From Pseudomonadota bacterium (GTDB taxonomy: Bacteria; Pseudomonadota; Alphaproteobacteria; Acetobacterales; Acetobacteraceae), in NCBI GenBank assembly GCA_021808205.1, contig JAKBCD010000087.1, positions 1-7,100 on the forward strand: a DNA stretch of 7,100 nucleotides, read 5' to 3'. This document shows, piece by piece, positions 1 to 6,085 of the stretch. Numbering within the stretch: the first letter of the stretch is position 1; each line of letters opens with the position of its first letter. A model generated the notes under the pieces. That model had not been told where the DNA came from, made no database searches, and saw only the letters and a list, made by a program, of their open reading frames with translations. The position numbers and the translations under genes were made by a program.

Positions 1-2
1 AG

Positions 3-626
3 AATTATACCGAGGTCGTGGCCGCGTGCGGCGGCCTGGCCGTGGCGCTGCCGCACGACGAGGAGCTGGCGGAGGCGTATCTGGACCGGCTGGACGGGTT
101 GATTGTGACCGGCGGCGCCTTTGATGTGGACCCGGCTTTGTACGGCGACAGCGAAACCCACGAAACCGTGGCGCTGAAGGCCAGCCGCACCGTTGCGGAG
201 CTTGCGTTTCTGCGAGGGGCGATGGCGCGCAACATGCCGGTGCTTGGCATTTGCGGCGGGCAACAGCTACTCGCCGTGGCACTTGGCGGCACGCTGCACC
301 AGCATATTCCGGATGCGATTCCCGGCGCCCTGGAGCATGAGCAGAAAACCAGCCATTACGAGCCCGGCCACAAGGTGGACATTCTGGCGGGCACCAGGCT
401 GTACGATATCGCCGGGCCGGTGATGATGGTGAACAGCTCTCACCATCAGGCGGTGAAATCCGCCGGGCGCGGGGTGGTGAATGCCATCGCGCCTGATGGC
501 GTGATCGAAGGGATTGAGGACCCGGCGCAGAAATTCTGCATCGGCGTGCAGTGGCACCCGGAGTATCTGGTGGATGCGGGCGATGCCGCGCTCTACCGCG
601 CCTTCCTGGCCGCCTGCCATGATTGA
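3..626 (+). CDS. Gamma-glutamyl-gamma-aminobutyrate hydrolase-like class I amidotransferase (peptidase C26), 5'-truncated
   Basis: The reading frame is open from the window edge, so the true start lies upstream; 207 residues are visible of a family usually about 240-260 long. A GTG at 18 is an internal Val and not a start, since family-like sequence precedes it. The class I amidotransferase fold is recognisable: LDGLIVTGG near residues 30-38, the nucleophile elbow GICGGQQ with Cys84, and the catalytic His185 and Glu187 in QWHPE. SSHHQAV near residue 145 is also typical of the PuuD/C26 group. Such enzymes hydrolyse gamma-glutamyl amide bonds, for example gamma-glutamyl-GABA in putrescine breakdown, in the cytoplasm. 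The actual substrate cannot be read from sequence, and no other putrescine genes are in view. The TGA stop overlaps the rluB start by 8 bases, so the two are probably co-transcribed and coupled. The family call is firm; the substrate is inferred. Confidence 0.88.
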   Translation, partial: NYTEVVAACGGLAVALPHDEELAEAYLDRLDGLIVTGGAFDVDPALYGDSETHETVALKASRTVAELAFLRGAMARNMPVLGICGGQQLLAVALGGTLHQHIPDAIPGALEHEQKTSHYEPGHKVDILAGTRLYDIAGPVMMVNSSHHQAVKSAGRGVVNAIAPDGVIEGIEDPAQKFCIGVQWHPEYLVDAGDAALYRAFLAACHD

Positions 627-1359
627 GGAAAACGCAGAGCGCGGCGAGCGCATCGCCAAATTCCTCTCCCGTGCCGGGGTAGCATCCCGCCGGGACGCTG
701 AGGCCATGATCGAGGCCGGGCGGGTGCGGATGAACAACGAGGCCGTGACCCACCCGGCGGTGTTCGTGAAGCAAGGCGACATGGTGCTGGTGGACGGCAA
801 GCCGGTGGGTGAGCCAGAGCGCACCCGGCTGTTTCGCTACCACAAGCCGGAAGGGCTGGTGACGACCCATAAAGACCCCGAAGGCCGCCCGACGGTGTTT
901 GAGAAGCTGCCGCCCGGCCTGCCGCGCCTTATTTCCGTTGGGCGGCTGGATTTAACCTCGGAGGGTTTGCTGCTGCTGACCAACGATGGCGCGCTCTCCC
1001 GCCAGTTGGAGCTTCCCGCTACCGGCTGGCTGCGCCGCTACCGCGTGCGCGTGCATGGCGGTGTGTCCCAGGAGAAGATCAGGCGTTTGGCCGAGGGGCT
1101 TGTGGTGGAGCGGGTGAAATATGGGCCCATCGAAGCCGCGATCGACAGCGTGCAGCGGTCCAACACCTGGATGTCCATGAGCCTGCGCGAGGGCAAGAAC
1201 CGTGAAATCCGCCGCGTGATGCAGGCGCTGGAGCTGCCGGTGACAAGGCTTATCCGCGTTGCCTACGGGCCGTTTCAGCTCGGCACCCTGCCGCGCGGGG
1301 CGGTGGAGGAGGTGAACGGCAAGGTGCTGCGCGAACAGGTGCCCGGATTGGCGAAATGA
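619..1359 (+). CDS. rluB: 23S rRNA pseudouridine synthase, RsuA/RluB family (probably RluB)
   Basis: The 246-residue protein isomerises a uridine in 23S rRNA to pseudouridine; E. coli RluB acts at U2605. An N-terminal S4 RNA-binding domain occupies about residues 9-55 (RIAKFLSRAGVASRRDAE). The catalytic domain has the family signature GRLDLTSEGLLLLTNDG, with the catalytic Asp at 111, and the late motif REGKNREIRRVM at 190-201. The DPEGRPTVFEKLP segment (86-98) favours RluB over RsuA, RluE or RluF. ATG 619 is chosen because the S4 domain begins just after it; the frame stays open upstream to an ATG at 514, but that would bury the start deep inside the preceding gene. No clear Shine-Dalgarno site is seen, which fits coupling to the upstream stop (8-base overlap). 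The stop overlaps the rsmD start by 4 bases (ATGA). Family assignment is secure; the exact rRNA target is inferred. Confidence 0.92.
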   Translation: MIEENAERGERIAKFLSRAGVASRRDAEAMIEAGRVRMNNEAVTHPAVFVKQGDMVLVDGKPVGEPERTRLFRYHKPEGLVTTHKDPEGRPTVFEKLPPGLPRLISVGRLDLTSEGLLLLTNDGALSRQLELPATGWLRRYRVRVHGGVSQEKIRRLAEGLVVERVKYGPIEAAIDSVQRSNTWMSMSLREGKNREIRRVMQALELPVTRLIRVAYGPFQLGTLPRGAVEEVNGKVLREQVPGLAK

Positions 1360-1892
1360 GGATTATCGCCGGGCGATGGAAGGGCCGCGTCTTGACGGCC
1401 CCAATGGGGCGCAATACCCGCCCCACCAATATCCGCGCCCGGCAGGCGGTGTTCGACATTCTGGCCCATGCCCCCTGGTGCGACTTGCAAGGAGCGAAGG
1501 TGCTGGATGTGTTTGCCGGCACCGGCGCCTATGGGCTGGAAGCGCTTTCACGGGGTGCGGCTTCGGCGAGCTTTATTGAACTCGCCAGCCTGGCTCTGGC
1601 GGCTTTGAAAGCCAACATCGCCATTTGCAAGGCAGAGACCGCAAAGCTGGTGGCGGCCGATGCGCTGCACCCGCCCGGCGGCACGCCGCATGATTTGGTG
1701 TTTCTGGACCCGCCTTACGGCCAGGCGCTGGTGGCGCCCGCATTGGATGCACTGGCGGCGAAGGGGTGGATTGCACCCGGCGCCATCATTGTGGCCGAAC
1801 AGGGGCCGGGTGAGGAACTGGCGGTGCAGGAGCCCCTGGTTGAACGCGCCCATGGCAAAGCGCATCTGAGGGTCTGGCGCTATCCGGGGTGA
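1356..1892 (+). CDS. rsmD: 16S rRNA (guanine(966)-N(2))-methyltransferase RsmD
   Basis: The 178-residue protein is a typical-length RsmD, a SAM-dependent enzyme that methylates the exocyclic amine of G966 of 16S rRNA during 30S assembly. Visible motifs are the N-terminal MRIIAGRWKGR, then TRPTNIRARQAVFDIL (21-36), the SAM-binding DVFAGTGAYGLEALSRGA (51-68) and the catalytic DPPY (118-121), the hallmark of amino-methyltransferases acting on a base nitrogen. The ATG overlaps the rluB TGA as ATGA, a standard coupled junction, so the two rRNA modification genes are almost certainly one transcript. Motif 1 is followed by FIELASLALAALKANI, fitting the usual acidic residue that binds the SAM ribose. 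The stop lies 18 bases before the converging amidotransferase gene, with no convincing terminator between. Confidence 0.95.
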   Translation: MRIIAGRWKGRVLTAPMGRNTRPTNIRARQAVFDILAHAPWCDLQGAKVLDVFAGTGAYGLEALSRGAASASFIELASLALAALKANIAICKAETAKLVAADALHPPGGTPHDLVFLDPPYGQALVAPALDALAAKGWIAPGAIIVAEQGPGEELAVQEPLVERAHGKAHLRVWRYPG

Positions 1893-1910
1893 GGAATACG
1901 GCCCCGGGTT

Positions 1911-2627
1911 TCAGGCCGGGGGCAGAGCTTGGGCCGCAATATCCAGAAAATTGCCGAAGATCGTTTGCCCGGCAGCGTAAAGCCCGGGGAATTGCGCCCC
2001 CACTTCCGCCGCCAGCGCCGCCAGCGCGCCAGGGCCGCGCACACGCTCCAGCGCCTGTTTATATTCCGGCAGGGCGCCCCACTCAGCCGTGGTGGTATGG
2101 GTTAATTCCAGGTGGAATTGCAGCCCATAGGCAAAACGCCCCCAGCGTTGGGCCTGCATGGCGCTGGCGGGAGAGCTTGCCAGATGCACCGCACCTTCCG
2201 GCAGGCGCTGCACCTCCGCCCCGTGCCATTGCAGGCAAGGCCATGTGGCGGGCAAACCCGCGAAAATCGGGTCGGGGGTGGTGTTCACCTGGCTCATCCC
2301 CACCTCGGGTGCTTGCATTCGCCCAACCTCTCCACCCAGCGCCTGCGCCAGCAGCTGGTGGCCCAGGCAGATGCCAAGATAAGGCCGTCCGGCCTGCACC
2401 CAGGTTTTGATTGCCGCCATCTCATCCAGCAGCCAGGGGTGTTTGGCGGTCTGCCACACATCCATCGGCCCGCCCATCACCAGCAGCGCGTCGAAGCCCT
2501 CCAGCGGTGGAATCGCCTCGCCTTCGTCCAGCTCCACCGCGTGCATGGTGCAGCCGCGCGCGTTCATCACATCGCGGAAGCTGCCCGGGTGCTCCGAGAC
2601 GGCATGTTGCAGGACGAGGATTTTCAC
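1911..2627 (-). CDS. Type 1 glutamine amidotransferase domain protein (GuaA/YfeJ-like, stand-alone)
   Basis: The 238-residue protein is a stand-alone class I glutamine amidotransferase domain. The strand-elbow motif GICLGHQLLAQALGG carries the nucleophile Cys87. The rest of the triad is His172 and Glu174 in LQFHLE, where the more common form is QFHPE. LLVMGGPMDVW (48-58) is typical of COG0518-like proteins annotated as GMP synthase-like amidotransferases, but there is no synthetase domain, so it is not GuaA. These enzymes release ammonia from glutamine or hydrolyse related amides; the acceptor here is unknown. The start is a GTG, supported by a GGAGAG Shine-Dalgarno site about 6 bases upstream and by the N-terminal strand KILVLQHA beginning directly after it. 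The gene lies opposite to its neighbours, converging on rsmD and diverging from mutL, so it is probably an independent unit. Confidence 0.9.
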   Translation of the reverse strand: MKILVLQHAVSEHPGSFRDVMNARGCTMHAVELDEGEAIPPLEGFDALLVMGGPMDVWQTAKHPWLLDEMAAIKTWVQAGRPYLGICLGHQLLAQALGGEVGRMQAPEVGMSQVNTTPDPIFAGLPATWPCLQWHGAEVQRLPEGAVHLASSPASAMQAQRWGRFAYGLQFHLELTHTTTAEWGALPEYKQALERVRGPGALAALAAEVGAQFPGLYAAGQTIFGNFLDIAAQALPPA

Positions 2628-2726
2628 AGGGCTCTCCGCGGTTGGAACAAGACCAATATTGCAGGGAATGTTTTTTTCGTGAAGCGCCTGAGGGCAGGAC
2701 TCGGCTGGGCTATGCTAAGCGGGCAT
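2628..2726. promoter_or_regulatory. Divergent intergenic region between the amidotransferase gene and mutL
   Basis: This 99-base gap separates two divergent starts, so it should hold a promoter for each direction. It contains a locally AT-rich patch with seven consecutive T (2671-2677) and CAATATTG around 2655-2661, a short palindrome. On the minus strand GGAGAG sits just before the GTG start of the amidotransferase. I could not find a convincing -35/-10 pair with normal spacing on either strand, so no specific promoter is claimed. The call rests on gene arrangement. Confidence 0.4.
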
Positions 2727-4460
2727 ATGCCTATCCGCCGCCTGTCTGAGACCACCATCAACCGGATCGCCGCTGGTGAGGTGATTGAGCGCCCCGCCGC
2801 CGCGGTGAAGGAGCTGGTGGAAAACGCACTGGATGCGGGCGCCCGGCGCATCGAGGTGATTCTGGCGGGCGGCGGAATTGAGCGGATAGAGGTCATCGAC
2901 GATGGTTGCGGCATCCCCGCTGATGAGCTGCCGCTGGCCATAGAACGCCACGCGACCTCGAAGCTTCAGGATGAGGCGCTGGTGCGCATTGCCACCCTCG
3001 GCTTCCGGGGTGAGGCGCTGCCCTCCATCGGGGCAGCGGCCCGGCTCAGCCTCATCAGCCGCCCGGCGGGGCAGGAGGCCGCCTGGCGGATTGACGTGGC
3101 GGGCGGTGCCGTGACAGCGGCGCGGCCGGTGCCGGGCATTAAAGGCACGCGCGCCATTGCCGAGGATCTGTTCTACGCCACCCCGGCGCGGCGCAAATTC
3201 CTGCGCTCGCCGCGCGCGGAGGCCGAGGCGGCGGAACGCACAGTGTGGCGCCTGGCGCTCTCAGCCTCGCAGGTGGCCTTCCGGCTGGTGTCGGACGAGC
3301 GGGTGATCTTTGACCTACCCGCCCAGGATGAGGCGGCGCGCGTGGCCGCCTTGTTTGGACGCGAGGCCGCCAGCACCATGTTGAAGCTGGACGCGCAACG
3401 CGACGATGTGCGCCTGAGCGGCCTGATTGGCCCGGCCAGCCTGAACCGCGCCACCGCGCAACTGCAAAGCTTCGTGGTGAATGGCCGGCCGGTGCAGGAT
3501 TCGCTGTTGCGCCTTTCGCTGCGCCTGGCCTACCGGGATGTGATTCCCGCCGGGCGTTTTCCGGTGGCGGCCCTGCGGCTGGAGCTGCCAGACGAGGCGC
3601 TGGACGTGAACGTGCACCCTGCCAAATCCGAGCTGCGCTTTGCCGACCAGACCGGCGTGCGCAGCCTGGTTATTGGTGCCATTAACCGCGCTTTGGCGCA
3701 GACGGTGAGCCTGAGCACGGCGCCGGTGGCGGCCTTGCCGAGCCTTGGCCTTTATACGCCACCAGCGCCTCCCAGCCGGGCCGCGCGCGGCTTTGCCGAG
3801 GTGGAGCTGGCGCTGGCCGCCCCGCCCGTGGCGCGACCCGTGTTTATGGAGCCAGAGCCGGAGGCGGTGGAGCAGCATCCGCTGGGCGCGCCGTTGACGC
3901 AAATTCTGGATACCTACGTGCTGGCGCAGGCCCCGGATGGCTCGCTCGTCATCGTTGACCAGCACGCCGCGCATGAACGGCTGACGGAGGAAAGGCTGCG
4001 GGCGCAATTCGCGGAAGGCCGCATTGCCGCGCAGCCCTTGCTGGTGCCGGTGGTGGTGGAGTTTGCGCCGATGGAAACCGCCCGGCTGTTGGCGGAAGCT
4101 GAGACGCTGGCGCGGCTGGGGCTGGAGATTGAGCCCTTTGGCCCTGGCGCCGTGCTGGTGCGCAGCGTGCCGGCGGCCTTGAAGGAGCCGGACGCGGCGG
4201 GGCTGCTGCGCGACTTGGCGGAAGAATTTGCCGAAACCGGCGCGCCCTTGGCGCTGGAAGCCAAGCTTGATGCCGCCCTGGCGCGGCTGGCCTGCCACCG
4301 TTCCATCCGTGCCGGGCGGCGGCTGCAACGCGAGGAGATGAGCGCGCTGTTGCGGGAGATGGAGGCGACACCCCGCGCGGCCACATGCTCCCACGGGCGG
4401 CCGACCTTTCTGAAACTCACCCGCGCGGATTTGGAAAAATTGTTCGGCAGGCGGGGGTAA
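2727..4460 (+). CDS. mutL: DNA mismatch repair protein MutL (endonuclease type)
   Basis: MutL couples MutS mismatch recognition to strand nicking and removal. The 577-residue protein starts with the conserved MPIRRLSETTINRIAAGEVI. ATG 2727 was chosen for that reason; an in-frame ATG at 2712 would add five residues, and neither has a strong Shine-Dalgarno site. The GHKL ATPase domain shows catalytic Glu32 and Asn33 (VENALDAGA), DDGCGI (58-63), ATSKL (76-80) and GFRGEALPSIG (92-102). The transducer domain includes FVVNGRPVQD (249-258) and DVNVHPAKSELRF (293-305). A short, Pro/Ala-rich linker (about 330-388) leads to the C-terminal domain. That domain carries the metal-binding endonuclease motif DQHA(X)2E(X)4E (411-422), ACHRSIRAG (522-530) and CSHGRPT (554-560). 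This fits a nicking MutL in an organism without MutH. The frame stays open far upstream, antisense to the amidotransferase gene, but that part is not MutL-like. Confidence 0.97.
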   Translation: MPIRRLSETTINRIAAGEVIERPAAAVKELVENALDAGARRIEVILAGGGIERIEVIDDGCGIPADELPLAIERHATSKLQDEALVRIATLGFRGEALPSIGAAARLSLISRPAGQEAAWRIDVAGGAVTAARPVPGIKGTRAIAEDLFYATPARRKFLRSPRAEAEAAERTVWRLALSASQVAFRLVSDERVIFDLPAQDEAARVAALFGREAASTMLKLDAQRDDVRLSGLIGPASLNRATAQLQSFVVNGRPVQDSLLRLSLRLAYRDVIPAGRFPVAALRLELPDEALDVNVHPAKSELRFADQTGVRSLVIGAINRALAQTVSLSTAPVAALPSLGLYTPPAPPSRAARGFAEVELALAAPPVARPVFMEPEPEAVEQHPLGAPLTQILDTYVLAQAPDGSLVIVDQHAAHERLTEERLRAQFAEGRIAAQPLLVPVVVEFAPMETARLLAEAETLARLGLEIEPFGPGAVLVRSVPAALKEPDAAGLLRDLAEEFAETGAPLALEAKLDAALARLACHRSIRAGRRLQREEMSALLREMEATPRAATCSHGRPTFLKLTRADLEKLFGRRG

Positions 4461-4462
4461 AC

Positions 4463-4491
4463 AAAAAAGGCCGGGGCAATGCCCCGGCCTT
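4463..4491 (-). terminator. Intrinsic terminator between converging porin and mutL genes
   Basis: A perfect 11-base-pair stem (AAGGCCGGGGC at 4467-4477 with GCCCCGGCCTT at 4481-4491) closes a 3-base loop. Read on the minus strand the stem runs into six T (4468-4463) and then GTTT, a strong rho-independent terminator for the porin gene, whose stop is 24 bases away. Read on the plus strand the hairpin begins 6 bases after the mutL stop but is followed by TCCTGG and not a T-run. It may therefore stop or protect mutL transcripts less efficiently. Confidence 0.9.
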
Positions 4492-4514
4492 CCTGGTTCA
4501 GCAAACCGTTCTGA

Positions 4515-5678
4515 TTAGAACAGCAGCCCGGCTTCCAGCGTGCCGATGAACTGGAACTTGTCCGTGCCGCTGCTGCCGTAGCCGTAGGTGGTGCCGTTAG
4601 CGGTGTTGTGCAGCAGGTACAGGCCGCCACCGTTCACGCGGGCAAACAGGTCCTTATACTGCCAGGTCGGCGAAATCGCGAAACCAACAGCCTCGGACTT
4701 CGGCCCAACGAACCAGCTGCCCGCGCCCTGGGAGTTTTCGTATTCCACCCAGCCGCCAAGCGAGTAAGGCGAGGTGCCGAAGCTGTAGTCGCCAAACACG
4801 GCGGCGCCCAGGTTGGAGGTGGATTTGTCGATGCCGAGCTGATGGTCGGTCTTGGCATAGACGTACTGGACTTCCGGAATCACGTTCAGGTTGCCCATGG
4901 TGTAGCTGTACCAGCCGCCGAGCATCTGGGAGTTCATGAAGTACGGGCCGTAACCGGCAACCGTGGTGTCGGTGCCCCAGCCATAGGTGCGGGCGTTCAG
5001 GCCGGTGCGGCCGAGGTTGCCAGCGTAGTACACGTTCACGTTATTGTTGCTGTTGATGGTGTAGCTAACCAGCGCCTGCAGGAAGTTGAACACATGCGTG
5101 TCCCAACCATCGCCGAACAGCACGGTCGCGGTGACTGGGCCGGCGGTGTAGCTGCCCTCAACGCCAGTGTTCTGGCTGTTTTCTACATACCAAATGTCAG
5201 TGGTGAGCTGTGACTCGTTGTTCCAGTCAACGGCGGATTCCCAGCCCTCCAGCGAGGCCATGCGGCCAGCGGAGATGGTGAAGGGCATGTCCTTCGGGGC
5301 AACGGTGACATAACCGGCATAAAGCGGGCCGGTGCTGAAGTTGTTGATGCTGGTCTGGCCAGGGCGGCCGGAGGCGCCAACCGCGATGGCGCCGCCATTG
5401 GAGCCAACCTCGATGGTGAATTGCAGCTCACCGGTGGTCTTCTGCAGCTCAACCAGCGCGTTCGCAACGTTGACGCCGTGGTTCAGGGTGCCGTTCGGCA
5501 GGTTGCTGACATAGTAGCCGTAACCGTCAACGCCGCCGCTGAGGCTGAGCTGGCCCAGCGGGCCGCCATCGATGTTGATCGCGGTGGGGCCGTTCATGGC
5601 GTGGGCCGACTGCAGAGCCAGAAGAGAGGACGCGGCCACAAAGCCGAGACCCAGAAGTTGACGACGCATCGTAATCAT
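4515..5678 (-). CDS. Outer-membrane beta-barrel protein (porin-like, possibly OmpL/BBP2 type)
   Basis: The 387-residue precursor has a clear Sec signal peptide: MRRQ, then hydrophobic LLGLGFVAASSLLALQ, then AHA, with predicted cleavage after Ala27. The mature part is rich in Gly, Asn, Ser, Thr and Tyr, has no Cys, and shows alternating-residue strands with aromatic girdles (for example YAGYVTVAPK, FTISAGRM, NVNVYYAGNLG, VIPEVQYVYAK, LGGWVEYENSQ). It ends LEAGLLF, the terminal Phe used by the BAM machinery to recognise outer-membrane barrels. It probably forms a diffusion channel; substrate and strand number cannot be read. It resembles the OmpL-like 'beta-barrel porin 2' proteins of Proteobacteria, but I am unsure of the exact family. 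The first ATG (5678) is four bases from a perfect AGGAGG; an in-frame ATG at 5669 is the alternative. Strong Shine-Dalgarno and terminator signals suggest high expression. Confidence 0.87.
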   Translation of the reverse strand: MITMRRQLLGLGFVAASSLLALQSAHAMNGPTAINIDGGPLGQLSLSGGVDGYGYYVSNLPNGTLNHGVNVANALVELQKTTGELQFTIEVGSNGGAIAVGASGRPGQTSINNFSTGPLYAGYVTVAPKDMPFTISAGRMASLEGWESAVDWNNESQLTTDIWYVENSQNTGVEGSYTAGPVTATVLFGDGWDTHVFNFLQALVSYTINSNNNVNVYYAGNLGRTGLNARTYGWGTDTTVAGYGPYFMNSQMLGGWYSYTMGNLNVIPEVQYVYAKTDHQLGIDKSTSNLGAAVFGDYSFGTSPYSLGGWVEYENSQGAGSWFVGPKSEAVGFAISPTWQYKDLFARVNGGGLYLLHNTANGTTYGYGSSGTDKFQFIGTLEAGLLF

Positions 5679-5682
5679 TATG

Positions 5683-5688
5683 CCTCCT
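5683..5688 (-). promoter_or_regulatory. Perfect Shine-Dalgarno site of the porin gene
   Basis: The minus strand reads AGGAGG followed by CATA and then ATG. The four-base spacing to ATG 5678 is slightly short but usable; the next in-frame ATG (5669) would be 13 bases away. This supports the first ATG as start and is the strongest ribosome site in the window. Confidence 0.85.
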
Positions 5689-5827
5689 AGTTGCGCATTT
5701 TTCGCGCGTGATGCCTAAACTCTCATCGGATGGCGCGGGCAAACCGCAAAATTCGCCTTAACAAACGCCATCAATAGTAACCGGACTGCAACCTACATGC
5801 CAGCAACTCTGAATGCCAGACTAAACG

Positions 5828-5845
5828 CGCTTTGTTATCGCTTTG
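5828..5845. repeat. Short direct repeat CGCTTTG, 11-base period, upstream of the porin
   Basis: CGCTTTG occurs at 5828-5834 and again at 5839-5845, separated by TTAT. An 11-base period is about one helical turn, as for some regulator half-sites. It lies about 150 bases upstream of the porin start and downstream of the candidate promoter, so it would be in the leader if that promoter is right. Seven bases repeated once may be chance. Confidence 0.3.
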
Positions 5846-5871
5846 CGGGATGGATGTGGCTTAAATGACAC

Positions 5872-5900
5872 ATTATGACCCGTATATGATTGATTTTAAA
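5872..5900 (-). promoter_or_regulatory. Candidate porin promoter in an AT-rich stretch
   Basis: On the minus strand TTTAAA (5900-5895, 4 of 6 to the sigma-70 -35 consensus) is followed after 17 bases by CATAAT (5877-5872, 5 of 6 to the -10). Further upstream is an A/T-rich block (to about 5917) that could act as an UP element. Transcription would start near 5865, giving a leader of about 187 bases before the porin ATG. The AT-rich block stands out in this GC-rich window, but AT-rich sequence makes such matches easy, so this is a guess by composition and position. Confidence 0.3.
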
Positions 5901-5924
5901 AATAATTTCATGAAAATTCGAGGG

Positions 5925-5964
5925 CATGACGGCGGCCCGGACGGGGCTTTGCCGCCGCGGCATG
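5925..5964. other. GC-rich inverted repeat next to the purF-side terminator
   Basis: GGCGGC (5931-5936) pairs with GCCGCC (5951-5956), and CATG (5925-5928) can pair outside it with CATG (5961-5964). A competing inner hairpin, GCCC (5935-5938) with GGGC (5944-5947), is followed by TTT. The element lies just before the terminator at 5966 on the plus strand and upstream of the AT-rich porin promoter candidate on the minus strand. Its role is unknown: it could be part of a small plus-strand transcript, an operator, or chance pairing in GC-rich sequence. Confidence 0.3.
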
Positions 5965-5965
5965 A

Positions 5966-5992
5966 AAAACCCCGCCTTGCGGGCGGGGTTTT
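5966..5992. terminator. Bidirectional intrinsic terminator downstream of purF
   Basis: A perfect 11-base-pair stem (AAAACCCCGCC, 5966-5976, with GGCGGGGTTTT, 5982-5992) closes the loop TTGCG. On the minus strand it ends in five T (5969-5965) and would terminate purF; on the plus strand it ends in four T. It lies 154 bases beyond the purF stop, but only 17 bases from the edge of the repeat pair at 6010-6149. This suggests it was the proximal purF terminator before the repeats arrived. No known plus-strand gene needs it. Confidence 0.85.
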
Positions 5993-6009
5993 AAGCGGTG
6001 GTGCGGGGT

Positions 6010-6073
6010 TAGAGCGCGATGACTTCAGGTTCGCTCGCGCCGTAAGCGGACCTGAAGTCTGAATCGCCCTCTA
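6010..6073 (-). repeat. Palindromic repeat copy A (REP-like, imperfect hairpin)
   Basis: This element runs from TAGAG to CTCTA and folds on itself. AGAG (6011-6014) pairs with CTCT (6069-6072), with a C/C mismatch next (6015 and 6068). GCGAT (6016-6020) pairs with ATCGC (6063-6067). A three-base bulge TGA (6060-6062) follows, then GACTTCAGGT (6021-6030) with ACCTGAAGTC (6050-6059), then TCGCT (6031-6035) with AGCGG (6045-6049, one G-T pair), closing a nine-base loop. The one-sided bulge gives it direction: read on the minus strand, the bulge falls in the 5' arm as TCA, exactly as in copy B on the plus strand. It encodes nothing. The length and extent of pairing exclude chance. Confidence 0.85.
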
Positions 6074-6085
6074 CCTCATTGATTC

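Noticed and set aside
1901..1923. Imperfect hairpin CCCCGG / CCGGGG between the rsmD and amidotransferase stops
   Set aside because: The stem is only six base pairs with no T-run on either side, and it overlaps the end of the amidotransferase coding sequence; chance pairing is likely in GC-rich DNA.
1889..2410. Plus-strand frame of 173 codons, very Pro/Arg-rich, starting at the rsmD stop
   Set aside because: It is antisense to the amidotransferase gene, with composition typical of a shadow frame and no recognisable domain.
2112..2726. Long open frame continuing upstream of mutL, in the mutL frame, antisense to the amidotransferase gene
   Set aside because: The translated part is not MutL-like, MutL proteins start at the conserved MPIRRLSETTINRIAAGE, and the stretch overlaps a well-supported gene on the other strand. 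GC-rich sequence often leaves such frames open.
2712..2729. Upstream ATG (2712) as mutL start
   Set aside because: It is in frame and would add MLSGH, but family proteins start at the position of ATG 2727 and no better ribosome site supports the earlier one; it is not fully excluded.
3315..4394. Minus-strand open frame of 359 codons inside mutL
   Set aside because: It is His/Arg/Gln-rich antisense of a clearly real mutL; such composition is a GC-rich shadow, with no start signal or domain.
4608..5213. Plus-strand frame of 201 codons inside the porin gene
   Set aside because: It is antisense to a gene with signal peptide, Shine-Dalgarno site and terminator; it shows no protein-like motif.
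5865..6062. Plus-strand 65-codon frame across the AT-rich patch, terminator and repeat
   Set aside because: It reads straight through a terminator hairpin and into repeat copy A, has no good ribosome site, and looks random.
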